A stretch of DNA of 21,096 nucleotides. Source: Chloroflexota bacterium (GTDB taxonomy: Bacteria > Chloroflexota > Dehalococcoidia > SM23-28-2 > RBG-16-64-32). Below the pieces are notes generated by a model, which was given only the letters and a program-made list of their open reading frames with translations, ran no database searches and was not told the DNA's origin. Numbering within the stretch: position 1 is the stretch's first letter; each line of letters opens with the position of its first letter. Made by a program: the position numbers and the translations under genes. The stretch is taken from contig JADFKX010000014.1 in NCBI GenBank assembly GCA_022564695.1, positions 1-21,096 of the forward strand, given 5' to 3'. This document shows positions 8,182-14,452 of this stretch, one piece after another.

Positions 8182-9182
8182 ACGTCCTCGGCGTTGAGAC
8201 TTCCTGCGACGAGACGGCCGCCGCCGTCGTCCGCGACGGGCGGCAGATCCTGTCCAGCATCGTCTCCTCGCAGGTGGAGCTACACGCTCGCTACGGTGGC
8301 GTGGTGCCGGAGCTGGCCTCGCGCCAGCATGTGGAGGCGATAGTGCCCGTCCTGGAGGAGGCGCTGGAGCGCGCCGGTTGCACTCTGGAGAGTATCGACG
8401 CGGTGGCGGTGACCACCGGCCCCGGCCTGGCGGGGGCGCTCCTCGTCGGCGCCAACGCCGCCAAGGCGATGGCCTACGCTATTGACCTGCCGCTGGTAGC
8501 GGTCAACCATCTAGAGGGTCATATCTACGCCGCCTGGCTGGCGGACGCTCCGTCTGGGGAGGATGTCCGGGAGCCCCGCTTCCCCGTTCTCTGCCTCATC
8601 GTCTCCGGCGGCCATACGGACCTGGTGTTGATGACGGGCCACGGCCGCTATCGCCGGCTGGGAGAGACGGCCGATGATGCCGCTGGTGAGGCGTTCGACA
8701 AGGTGGCGAGGATGATGGGGCTAGGGTTTCCAGGGGGGCCTGAGATCGAACGGCTGGCCGGCCAGGTCTCGCCTACCCTGCGTCTGCCCCGGGCCAGGCT
8801 GTCACGGCCTTACGATTTCTCTTTCAGCGGTCTCAAGTCGAAAGTGCTGCGGCTGGTGCGGGGCGAGGAGGGGCCCGTTCCGGCGGCGCCCGAGCTGGCG
8901 GCGGCTTTCCAGGAGGCGGTTGTGGATGCCCTGGTCACGAAGACGTTGGCCGCCGCCCGTGACCACGAGGCCGTCGAGGTGATCCTCGTCGGCGGTGTCG
9001 CTGCCAACAGCGTCCTCCGTCGCAGCCTCAGCGAGCGCTCACCCTTGCCGGTGCGCATCCCCAGCGCCGCCCTGTGCACGGACAACGGCGCCATGATCGC
9101 CGCCTGCGGCTGGTGGCGCCTTCAGGACGGCGAGGTTGCCCGGTTGGACGTGGATGTGCAGCCCGGCCTCAGGATTGGCTAG
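8178..9182 (+). CDS. tsaD: tRNA N6-adenosine threonylcarbamoyltransferase TsaD, CTG start
   Basis: Transfers the threonylcarbamoyl group to A37 of ANN-decoding tRNAs, together with TsaB and TsaE. The product is 334 residues, the normal family length. It contains NVLGVETSCDETAAAVV right at the N-terminus, the metal-binding HLEGH (His111, His115), SGGHTDL, and near the C-terminus GGVAANSVLRR and CTDNGAMIA. The conserved N-terminus requires reading from codon 8178, which is CTG. No ATG, GTG or TTG lies in frame near it upstream, and the next in-frame GTG (8274) would remove the first 32 residues with the active-site strand. GGAG (8166-8169) lies 8 nt before the CTG. The CTG overlaps the TGA of the upstream gene. 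Confidence 0.93.
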   Translation: MNVLGVETSCDETAAAVVRDGRQILSSIVSSQVELHARYGGVVPELASRQHVEAIVPVLEEALERAGCTLESIDAVAVTTGPGLAGALLVGANAAKAMAYAIDLPLVAVNHLEGHIYAAWLADAPSGEDVREPRFPVLCLIVSGGHTDLVLMTGHGRYRRLGETADDAAGEAFDKVARMMGLGFPGGPEIERLAGQVSPTLRLPRARLSRPYDFSFSGLKSKVLRLVRGEEGPVPAAPELAAAFQEAVVDALVTKTLAAARDHEAVEVILVGGVAANSVLRRSLSERSPLPVRIPSAALCTDNGAMIAACGWWRLQDGEVARLDVDVQPGLRIG

Positions 9183-9191
9183 GGTCACTGG

Positions 9192-9209
9192 GACGCAGGC
9201 GAGTGCGTC
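9192..9209. terminator. Stem-loop between convergent tsaD and FKBP genes
   Basis: GACGCA (9192-9197), a 6-nt loop, TGCGTC (9204-9209). It sits in the 25-bp gap and overlaps the minus-strand stop codon, so it could serve both directions. No T-tract is present. Confidence 0.35.
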
Positions 9210-9831
9210 AGGGGCTCTCGGGGGTCTCCTTGATCTCCAGCAGCTCTATATCGAACGTCAATTCCGAGTTCGGTGGTATGGATGGACTCCCCGCTTCGCC
9301 GTAGGCGAGCTCCGGCGGTATGACCAGCCGCCGTTTGCCGCCAACCTTCATCGTCGCCAACCCCTCGTCCCAGCCGGCGATCACCTGCCCTTCGCCGAGC
9401 GCGAGCTCGAACGGCGTTCCTCTGTCCAGCGAGCTATCGAACTTCGTGCCGTCGCTCAGCCAGCCGGTGTAATGGACTGCCAGGGTCTGCCCTGCCTCTG
9501 GCGTCTCGCCCGTGCCGGTCTCAATATCGATGATGCCGAGGCCGGTCTCGGTGAACGTCGGCTCGTCGGCCACCGGCGGCGGCCCCTCGTCCGGTATCGT
9601 CACCGTCGCCCCGATCTGCACCGGCGTGGGGCTGGCCGAAACGACCGGTGTTTCTACCCCGGCATCGTCGCCGTCGATCACGAACAGTACCAGCGCCAGG
9701 GCGAATACGAGCGGTGTCGCCACTACCGCCGCGACCAGCGCGACGCGCGGGCTCCTCGACGCTATCCCCTGGCGTGCCCGTCGCCGCTGCTCCCGGCGCT
9801 CCCGCCCGCTCATGCGTCTGCGTTTGCTCAT
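9208..9831 (-). CDS. Membrane-anchored FKBP-type peptidyl-prolyl isomerase
   Basis: Protein-folding helper that catalyses cis-trans isomerisation at prolines, probably outside the membrane. From ATG 9831 it has 207 residues: a very basic N-terminus (MSKRRRMSGRERREQRRRAR), one transmembrane helix at about 29-52 (VALVAAVVATPLVFALALVL), a Pro/Thr-rich linker, then an FKBP domain at about 97-207 with VHYTGWLSDGTKFDSS, GQVIAGWDEGLATMKVG, RLVIPPELAYGE and the closing FDIELLEI. The basic start followed by a helix predicts N-in, C-out topology or an uncleaved signal anchor. An upstream in-frame ATG at 9984 would add an unlikely 51-residue extension. The SD is poor. tsaD converges 25 bp away. Confidence 0.9.
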   Translation of the reverse strand: MSKRRRMSGRERREQRRRARQGIASRSPRVALVAAVVATPLVFALALVLFVIDGDDAGVETPVVSASPTPVQIGATVTIPDEGPPPVADEPTFTETGLGIIDIETGTGETPEAGQTLAVHYTGWLSDGTKFDSSLDRGTPFELALGEGQVIAGWDEGLATMKVGGKRRLVIPPELAYGEAGSPSIPPNSELTFDIELLEIKETPESP

Positions 9832-9984
9832 TCCTTGGGCTCGCCTCCGCTTGTCTCCGTGTGGCTGATCGTTACTACATAGCTTTGGGCTTCGTCGCGT
9901 CGTTGTCAATCGGCCTGCCGCGAACGGAGAGGTTTGCCCGATAGGGAATCCGCTGGTTCGGTAGCCCCGTTTCCCGTCGCGCAT

Positions 9985-10004
9985 CCCCTATCTCAGGATA
10001 GGGG
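9985..10004 (-). terminator. Perfect stem-loop holding the DUF2851 stop codon in its loop
   Basis: CCCCTATC (9985-9992), loop TCAG, GATAGGGG (9997-10004): an 8-bp perfect stem. On the minus strand the TGA stop of the DUF2851 gene lies in the loop. No T-run follows, so it may be a terminator, an mRNA-protecting end or a translation-related structure. Confidence 0.45.
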
Positions 10005-11315
10005 ACAGCTCCCGCAGCGCCCCTGCGAGCAGTAGTTGCGCAGGAGGAACAGCATACCTTGCTGGCGGCGGGCGTTCACCTTGACGGCCGGTGTGACGGC
10101 GCTGTCCAGATGGTGGACGGAGCCGTACCGCGCCGGACGCGGTAGCGCCCGGTAGAGGTCCAGCGCCCGGCCCGGCCGGGGCTCCATAGCGGCGGCGGCA
10201 AGGAGCGGTAAGAGGGCGTTGGTCAGTATCTCCACGGCTCGCGCCGCTCCGATGAGCGTGCGCCCGCCCTCCTTGAGGGTGAGGGAGGAGATCGCCTGGG
10301 ATACGTCCCCGCCCAGACAGGCGCATAACCCCCGCACCAACCCAACCTCTGCGTAGCGGGCCGTCAGGTGGGCTGCGGCTTCCAGACGCCGGGCGGGGTG
10401 GTTTCCCGGCCGCAGCCCGGCCCGCCGCCAGGGAAGGGCGGGAGGCCGCCCGCTTGCCTCCATCATCATCTCCAGGGTGGCGTTTGGGCGTCGTTCCAGC
10501 GATAGCTTCAGTAGCGTCCGCCGAAGCTGAAGCCAGGGCAGCCGCAGGGCCAGCAGGCGGAACGGTTCACGGTTGCCGCCGTAACCCATCGCCTCCAGCA
10601 ACGCCTGGTACAGAACCTCGTCGGGGTCCGCCTGACGGTTGAGCGCGCGGCGGAGTTCGGCTGACCGGCGGCGGAAGCGAATCTCGCCCAGCCGGTCGAG
10701 GAGGCCTCCTACCACCTCGCTGCCCATCCGGTCGTTGGCGCTGCGGCAGGGCTCGCTCCACCGGGCGGGCCGCTCCAGCCAGCCGCGGAGCTCCTCGCTG
10801 CGCCTCTCCACCCAGGGCGCCAGGGCCGCCACCGGCACGCGGCGGCCGCTGGCCAGGGTGGTCTCCTGGCGCTCGTCCGGCCAGTAGACCAGATGGAGGG
10901 CGAGGCGGTCGTAGGCGTGGTCGCGGTGATGGCCGTGGCGGCGGAAGTCGCTGGTGCGCAGGTGCAGCTCTACGTCGCCCTTGAGGGCGCCCCAGGGGGC
11001 GATGATGACGGCATCGCGGAAGTCCGGGCCGGGGCCGCGCCCGCGCAGGCCGCGGAAGATCACTTGCAGGGGCTGGCCGCCAACCAGGGTCAGAGCCTGG
11101 GGCGGAAAACGCTGGCCCTCCCAGAGGTGAGCGAGATCGCGCTCGGTGAGGGCGTCGGGTAAGGAGGCGGAAGGGGGAGCGACGTACGGTGCTGGCTGCT
11201 CGCCGAGCAGCTGCCCCGCGCACCCTCTGGGCCGCGACCTCGTCTCCGCCAACCGGCTGGCGGGTCGCCGGCGGCGAACGACGTAGGGGGCCTGCCTCTC
11301 AAGGAGCGCCGGCAT
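9993..11315 (-). CDS. DUF2851 family protein
   Basis: A 440-residue soluble protein of unknown function. Family hallmarks as I recall them are present: GPDFRDAVI, GDVELHLRTSDFRRHGHHRD, AYDRLALHLVYW, and the closing QQGMLFLLRNYC followed by SQGRCGSCPL. The Asp, Glu-x-His, His-rich and terminal C-x4-C-x2-C residues look like metal sites (inference). The first about 60 residues, before LTERDLAHLWEGQRFP, are Arg/Pro-rich and probably variable. ATG 11315 is preceded by GGGAGG with about 6 nt spacing and is preferred over ATG 11321. The start overlaps the end of the Xre gene by 17 bp, so the two form one operon. It may be regulated with the Xre gene through the palindrome at 11596. Confidence 0.85.
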   Translation of the reverse strand: MPALLERQAPYVVRRRRPASRLAETRSRPRGCAGQLLGEQPAPYVAPPSASLPDALTERDLAHLWEGQRFPPQALTLVGGQPLQVIFRGLRGRGPGPDFRDAVIIAPWGALKGDVELHLRTSDFRRHGHHRDHAYDRLALHLVYWPDERQETTLASGRRVPVAALAPWVERRSEELRGWLERPARWSEPCRSANDRMGSEVVGGLLDRLGEIRFRRRSAELRRALNRQADPDEVLYQALLEAMGYGGNREPFRLLALRLPWLQLRRTLLKLSLERRPNATLEMMMEASGRPPALPWRRAGLRPGNHPARRLEAAAHLTARYAEVGLVRGLCACLGGDVSQAISSLTLKEGGRTLIGAARAVEILTNALLPLLAAAAMEPRPGRALDLYRALPRPARYGSVHHLDSAVTPAVKVNARRQQGMLFLLRNYCSQGRCGSCPLS

Positions 11316-11586
11316 CCTCATCCTCCCGCTTGTAGCTGCTGCCACTCGCTTCGTACTCGAACCCGGCCCGCTCAGCGATGATGGTGAGGAGACGGACGGA
11401 GGCGCCGCGCGGCCGGTAGAGGCCGGTCTCCCATTCGCTCACCGTCTGCTGGCGGCTGCCCAGCTCCGCCGCCATCCCCGTCTGGCTCAAGCGGAGGTGG
11501 CGGCGCAGCGCCCGAATGCTGGTCGCTTCCCAGCCGGGGCCGCTGCCGCGCCGGGGTCCTCTCCCGGGCCCGCCCTCAGTATCCAT
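11299..11586 (-). CDS. Small Xre-type helix-turn-helix regulator
   Basis: 95 residues. After a flexible Gly/Arg/Pro-rich start (1-20) comes a Cro/C1-type HTH: IRALRRHLRLSQTGMAAEL (24-42), GSRQQTVSEWETGLYRPRG (43-61) and a last helix, RLLTIIAERAGF. The C-terminus is short and acidic. The ATG at 11586 is the first base or so of the predicted transcript: a promoter with a 17-bp spacer ends 6 nt before it. A perfect inverted repeat in that promoter suggests autoregulation. It is translationally coupled to the downstream DUF2851 gene. Such pairs occur in toxin-antitoxin or defence settings, but nothing here shows DUF2851 to be a toxin. Confidence 0.85.
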   Translation of the reverse strand: MDTEGGPGRGPRRGSGPGWEATSIRALRRHLRLSQTGMAAELGSRQQTVSEWETGLYRPRGASVRLLTIIAERAGFEYEASGSSYKREDEDAGAP

Positions 11587-11592
11587 GCCTTC

Positions 11593-11621
11593 ATCCTACA
11601 CGGTTCCGTGTAGCGTGGCAA
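11593..11621 (-). promoter_or_regulatory. Promoter of the Xre-DUF2851 operon
   Basis: On the minus strand TTGCCA (11621-11616), a spacer of exactly 17 bp, then TAGGAT (11598-11593). Six bases later comes the ATG, so the transcript should be leaderless. Confidence 0.65.
11596..11613. promoter_or_regulatory. Candidate Xre operator: 8-bp-arm inverted repeat
   Basis: CTACACGG-TT-CCGTGTAG is perfect in both arms. It covers the edge of the -10 box and most of the spacer, so a bound dimer would block RNA polymerase. Size and position fit a Cro/C1-type operator. Confidence 0.65.
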
Positions 11622-11638
11622 GTAGCCTGCTTCGAAAC

Positions 11639-11850
11639 TCAACTGCAAGCGATGCGCTCCGTTGTAAGATATGTTCGGTAATCGCCTCGTGTGCGGAGGG
11701 CGTCCAACTTTCGGTAGTCCTTGAGCCTGCCAAACACCCGTTCAACCGACACCTGCTTGTTGTAGAGCAGCTTCCACTCCCGCGAGCCGTAGGGGAAACG
11801 GAGCGTAGCACTAGGTCCCCCATACCACCCTGAGGGTGTTCGGCTTACCC
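11639..11850 (-). pseudogene. C-terminal remnant of a DDE transposase (IS4/IS5/IS1182-like)
   Basis: The minus strand encodes FPYGSREWKLLYNKQVSVER and then VFGRLKDYRKLDALRTRG, the end of a DDE transposase. The Y-x2-R-x3-E-x6-K signature is present, with Gln in place of Arg (Y, Q, E, K). After RTRG the frame diverges and stops at 11639; another frame continues with ITEHILQRSASLAVEF, which resembles the expected last helix, so a frameshift is likely. The N-terminal two thirds, with the first two catalytic Asp, are absent; residues encoded before about 11850 look like non-coding sequence. No terminal inverted repeats were found. This is the main content of the 418-bp gap between the Xre gene and groES. 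Confidence 0.7.
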
Positions 11851-11900
11851 TCCCGCTCCTGGGGCGGCAAGCGCCGAAAGAAAGGGGGGCGAAACCCCTC

Positions 11901-11929
11901 TTGCGCCTGACGATCAGAACCACTATCAT
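11901..11929 (+). promoter_or_regulatory. Predicted groESL promoter
   Basis: TTGCGC (11901-11906), a 17-bp spacer, TATCAT (11924-11929). The expected start near 11936 puts the CIRCE element at the very beginning of the transcript. Confidence 0.7.
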
Positions 11930-11939
11930 GCCCCATGAG

Positions 11940-11966
11940 TTAGCACTCAGCCCCTTAGACTGCTAA
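11940..11966 (+). promoter_or_regulatory. CIRCE operator (HrcA binding site)
   Basis: TTAGCACTC (11940-11948), 9 nt, GACTGCTAA (11958-11966). It matches the consensus TTAGCACTC-N9-GAGTGCTAA except for one base in the right arm (C for G). It predicts heat-shock control by an HrcA repressor encoded elsewhere. The groES start is about 39 nt downstream. Confidence 0.93.
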
Positions 11967-12004
11967 CTTCGTTTCTAATTTCGTATCACGAGGAGGTACC
12001 GCCC

Positions 12005-12415
12005 GTGCCCGCCAAGACTGCTAAGGCGCCCGCCAAGAAGGCTAAGAAGGCCAAGCTGGTCAAGACGACCAAGAGGGCCAAGACGGCAAAGTCGGCAAAG
12101 CCGGCAAAGTCGGCCAAGCTGGTTCCCCTGGGCGACCGTATACTGGTCAAGCAGGTGAGACAGGATGAGGTCCGGGCCAGCGGCCTGGTCATCCCCGATA
12201 CCGCCCGCGAGAAGCCGCAGATAGGCGAGGTGCTGGCCGTAGGCCCCGGCCGCCTGGACGACAACGGCAAACGGATGCCGATGGACGTTAAGGCGAGCGA
12301 CCGGGTCCTCTACGCCAAGTACACCGGCCAGGAGGTGCCTCGCGGCGTCCTGGGCGCTGAGGATGAGGAGTTCCTCGTCCTTAAAGAGTCCGATATCCTG
12401 GCCCGGCTGGGATAG
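12005..12415 (+). CDS. groES: Co-chaperonin GroES with a Lys/Ala-rich N-terminal extension
   Basis: Heptameric lid of the GroEL folding chamber. The GroES domain occupies residues about 39-136: LVPLGDRILVKQV, the mobile loop around EVRASGLVIPDTAREKPQIG, GEVLAVGPGR, and the roof and closing strands to the end. Ahead of it lie about 38 residues made almost only of Lys, Ala, Thr, Ser and Pro in PAK/KAK/SAK repeats, like histone H1 or Hc1 tails. Normal GroES is about 95-100 residues and begins near KPLGDR. The GTG start at 12005 has SD AGGAGG (11991-11996) 8 nt upstream. No internal ATG, GTG or TTG could start a shorter form, so the tail is real coding sequence. It lies in an operon with groEL under CIRCE control. 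Confidence 0.95.
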   Translation: MPAKTAKAPAKKAKKAKLVKTTKRAKTAKSAKPAKSAKLVPLGDRILVKQVRQDEVRASGLVIPDTAREKPQIGEVLAVGPGRLDDNGKRMPMDVKASDRVLYAKYTGQEVPRGVLGAEDEEFLVLKESDILARLG

Positions 12416-12509
12416 CCGGATCCAGACACAGGCGGACGCGGATATAGGGTATCAAGTTCTGTGATCTGTCTGTGCCAATCTGTGACCGAGTGAAGCTAAG
12501 GAGGAACTA

Positions 12510-14138
12510 ATGCCGGCCAAGCAACTGCTGTTCGATGAGGAGGCCCGTCGCCGCCTGAAGAATGGCGTCGACGCCCTGGCCGACGCTGTGCGCGTCACAC
12601 TGGGCCCGCGCGGCCGCAACGTAGTGCTGGAGAAGAAGTTTGGCCCCCCGTCCGTGGTGGACGACGGCGTGAGCGTGGCCAAGGAGATCGACCTCAAAGA
12701 CCCGTTCGAGAATATGGGCGCGCAGCTCGCCCGCGAGGTGGCCACCAAGACCAACGACGTCGCCGGTGACGGAACGACTACCGCCACCGTCCTTGCCCAG
12801 GCGATCGTACGCGAAGGGATGCGCAACGTGGCCGCCGGCGCCAACCCGATGAACCTGAAGCGCGGCATTGAGGCCGGCGTGGAAGCAGTGGTAGAGTCGC
12901 TGCGGGATATGGCTAAGCCGGTGGCCGGCAAGGAGCAGATCACTCAGGTCGCCACCATCGCCGGCCACGACCAGGAGATCGGGGACATCATCGCCGACGT
13001 GATGGAGAAGGTGGGCAAGGACGGCGTCATCACCGTCGAGGAGGGCAAGGGGCTCCATCTGGAGACGGAGTTTGTGGAAGGGATGCAGATAGACCGCGGC
13101 TACATCTCCCCCTACTTTGTCACTAACCCGGAGCGGATGGAGACGGTCCTGGACGACCCGTACATCCTGATCACCGATAAGAAGCTGTCCACGGTGAACG
13201 ACTTCCTGCCCGTCCTGGAGAAGGTGCTCCAGGTGACCAAGAACCTGGTGATCATCTGCGACGACTGCGATGGGGAGGCGCTGGCCACCCTGGTAGTGAA
13301 CAAGCTGCGCGGCACCATCAGCGCCGTCGCCGTCAAGGCGCCGTCCTTCGGCGACCGCCGCAAGGCTGTCCTGGAGGACATCGCTATTCTCACCGGCGGC
13401 ACCTACATCACGGAGGATATGGGGCGCAAGCTAGAGAACACGGAGGTGACCGACCTGGGCCGCGCCCGCCGCGTGGTCTGCACGAAGGACGAAACGGTGA
13501 TCATCGAGGGTCGCGGCACCGATGAGGCGATCCAGTCCCGCATCAAGATGATCAAGGCCCAGGTGGACGACGCCTCCTCAGAGTTCGACCGCGAGAAGCT
13601 TCAGGAGCGGCTGGCCAAGCTGGCCGGCGGCGTGGCCGTGATCAAGGTTGGTGCGGCCACGGAGGTGGAGCTGAAGGAGAAGAAGCTGCGTGTGGAGGAC
13701 GCTCTGTCAGCCACTCGCGCCGCCGTGGAGGAGGGGATCGTGCCCGGCGGCGGCGTCGCCCTTCTGCGCGCCGCTGTTTCCCTGGACAAGCTGGAGAAGA
13801 CCCTCTCCACCGACGAGCGGACCGGCATCGCTATACTCCAGAAGGCGCTGGAAGAGCCGCTGCGCATGATCGCCGAGAACGGCGGCGTGGAGGGGATGGT
13901 GGTGGTGGATCAGGTGCGCCGGAACAAGAGCGTCTCCTACGGTTACGACGCCGACACCGACGAGTACTGCGACATGCTAAAGCACGGGATCATTGACCCG
14001 GCCAAGGTCACCCGTACGGCGCTGGAGAACGCCGCCTCCATCGCCAGCCTGATGCTGACCACGGAGACGCTGGTTGCCGAGATCCCGGAGCCGCCCTCCG
14101 CCGGGCCGGCCGAGGGTCCGCCGCCCATGGACTACTAG
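12510..14138 (+). CDS. groEL: Chaperonin GroEL
   Basis: ATP-dependent tetradecameric folding chamber. The 542 residues span the full length: N-terminal equatorial part with TLGPRGRNVVLEKKFG (30-45) and the ATP motif VAGDGTTTATVLA (84-96, Asp87), the apical domain with YISPYFVTNPE, and the returning equatorial part with VKVGAATEVELKEKK and EEGIVPGGGVALL. The C-terminus is PEPPSAGPAEGPPPMDY, without the Gly-Gly-Met repeats usual in GroEL1-type tails. ATG 12510 has SD AGGAGG (12499-12504) 5 nt upstream. It follows groES after 94 bp with no clear promoter of its own. That gap holds only short direct repeats of ATCTGT type. Confidence 0.97.
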   Translation: MPAKQLLFDEEARRRLKNGVDALADAVRVTLGPRGRNVVLEKKFGPPSVVDDGVSVAKEIDLKDPFENMGAQLAREVATKTNDVAGDGTTTATVLAQAIVREGMRNVAAGANPMNLKRGIEAGVEAVVESLRDMAKPVAGKEQITQVATIAGHDQEIGDIIADVMEKVGKDGVITVEEGKGLHLETEFVEGMQIDRGYISPYFVTNPERMETVLDDPYILITDKKLSTVNDFLPVLEKVLQVTKNLVIICDDCDGEALATLVVNKLRGTISAVAVKAPSFGDRRKAVLEDIAILTGGTYITEDMGRKLENTEVTDLGRARRVVCTKDETVIIEGRGTDEAIQSRIKMIKAQVDDASSEFDREKLQERLAKLAGGVAVIKVGAATEVELKEKKLRVEDALSATRAAVEEGIVPGGGVALLRAAVSLDKLEKTLSTDERTGIAILQKALEEPLRMIAENGGVEGMVVVDQVRRNKSVSYGYDADTDEYCDMLKHGIIDPAKVTRTALENAASIASLMLTTETLVAEIPEPPSAGPAEGPPPMDY

Positions 14139-14170
14139 CCGAGACACGAAACTCGAAACTCGAGACAGGG

Positions 14171-14206
14171 CCGCTCCGCCTCACGCCGGCGGGGCGGTTC
14201 TCGTTT
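14171..14206 (+). terminator. Rho-independent-type terminator after groEL
   Basis: CCGCTCCGCC (14171-14180), a 7-nt loop, GGCGGGGCGG (14188-14197): ten pairs with one G-T, followed by TTCTCGTTT. It lies 33 nt after the groEL stop. Confidence 0.7.
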
Positions 14207-14241
14207 AGGGGTGAGGCGAAGCCCGAGACCCAGGTTGGGTT

Positions 14242-14276
14242 TGTAGCGGAGGCCTTCAGGCCTCCATGCCGCTACA
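14242..14276. repeat. Interspersed hairpin repeat, copy A
   Basis: Outer arms TGTAGC/GCTACA (14242-14247, 14271-14276) enclose GGAGGCC-TTCA-GGCCTCC (14248-14265). It shares architecture but not stem bases with copy B at 14431. Confidence 0.7.
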
Positions 14277-14430
14277 AGGCGTTGACGCCGTACGCCTGCC
14301 TGCCGCGTGGCCGCTTCAGGAGGGGTAGGCAGGATACGCGGCTTCCCGTCTCTGTTGGAGCCGCCGACCCGACTTCAGTCGGCTCAGTCGGTGGGGGTGC
14401 TCAGAGCTGCAGCAGCGGCACGAACCGCTG
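14272..14430. repeat. Tandem repeat, copy 1 (180-bp period)
   Basis: This copy matches 14452-14610 with an exact offset of 180 bp. The first 55 bp are identical; differences cluster in the middle (about 14340-14395). It starts CTACAAGGCGTTGACGCC and ends with a copy of the last nine codons and stop of the M16 peptidase gene (14401-14429). Within it lie further hairpins (GGCGT/ACGCC, CCTGCC/GGCAGG, GACT/AGTC). No gene is credible here. Confidence 0.9.
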
Positions 14431-14452
14431 GTGGCGACCTGAAGGTCGCCAC
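14431..14452. repeat. Interspersed hairpin repeat, copy B
   Basis: GTGGCGACC-TGAA-GGTCGCCAC, a perfect 9-bp stem followed by TACAAGGC. It sits between the two 159-bp repeat blocks and corresponds to copy A, with paired base changes in the stem. Confidence 0.75.

Noticed and set aside
9904..9909. TTGACA on the minus strand before the FKBP gene
   Set aside because: The nearest -10-like sequence (TATGTA) is 22 bp away and the 17-bp position is AAAGCT; too weak to report as a promoter.
9832..9984. 51-residue N-terminal extension of the FKBP protein
   Set aside because: The extension has no pattern, while ATG 9831 starts a normal basic-plus-membrane-helix N-terminus.
10567..11223. Minus-strand frame rich in Arg and Pro (218 codons)
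   Set aside because: Same strand, shifted frame of the DUF2851 gene; low-complexity product.
12416..12509. Separate groEL promoter or riboswitch in the groES-groEL gap
   Set aside because: Only short ATCTGT-type direct repeats and the SD are seen; no -35/-10 pair or conserved structure.
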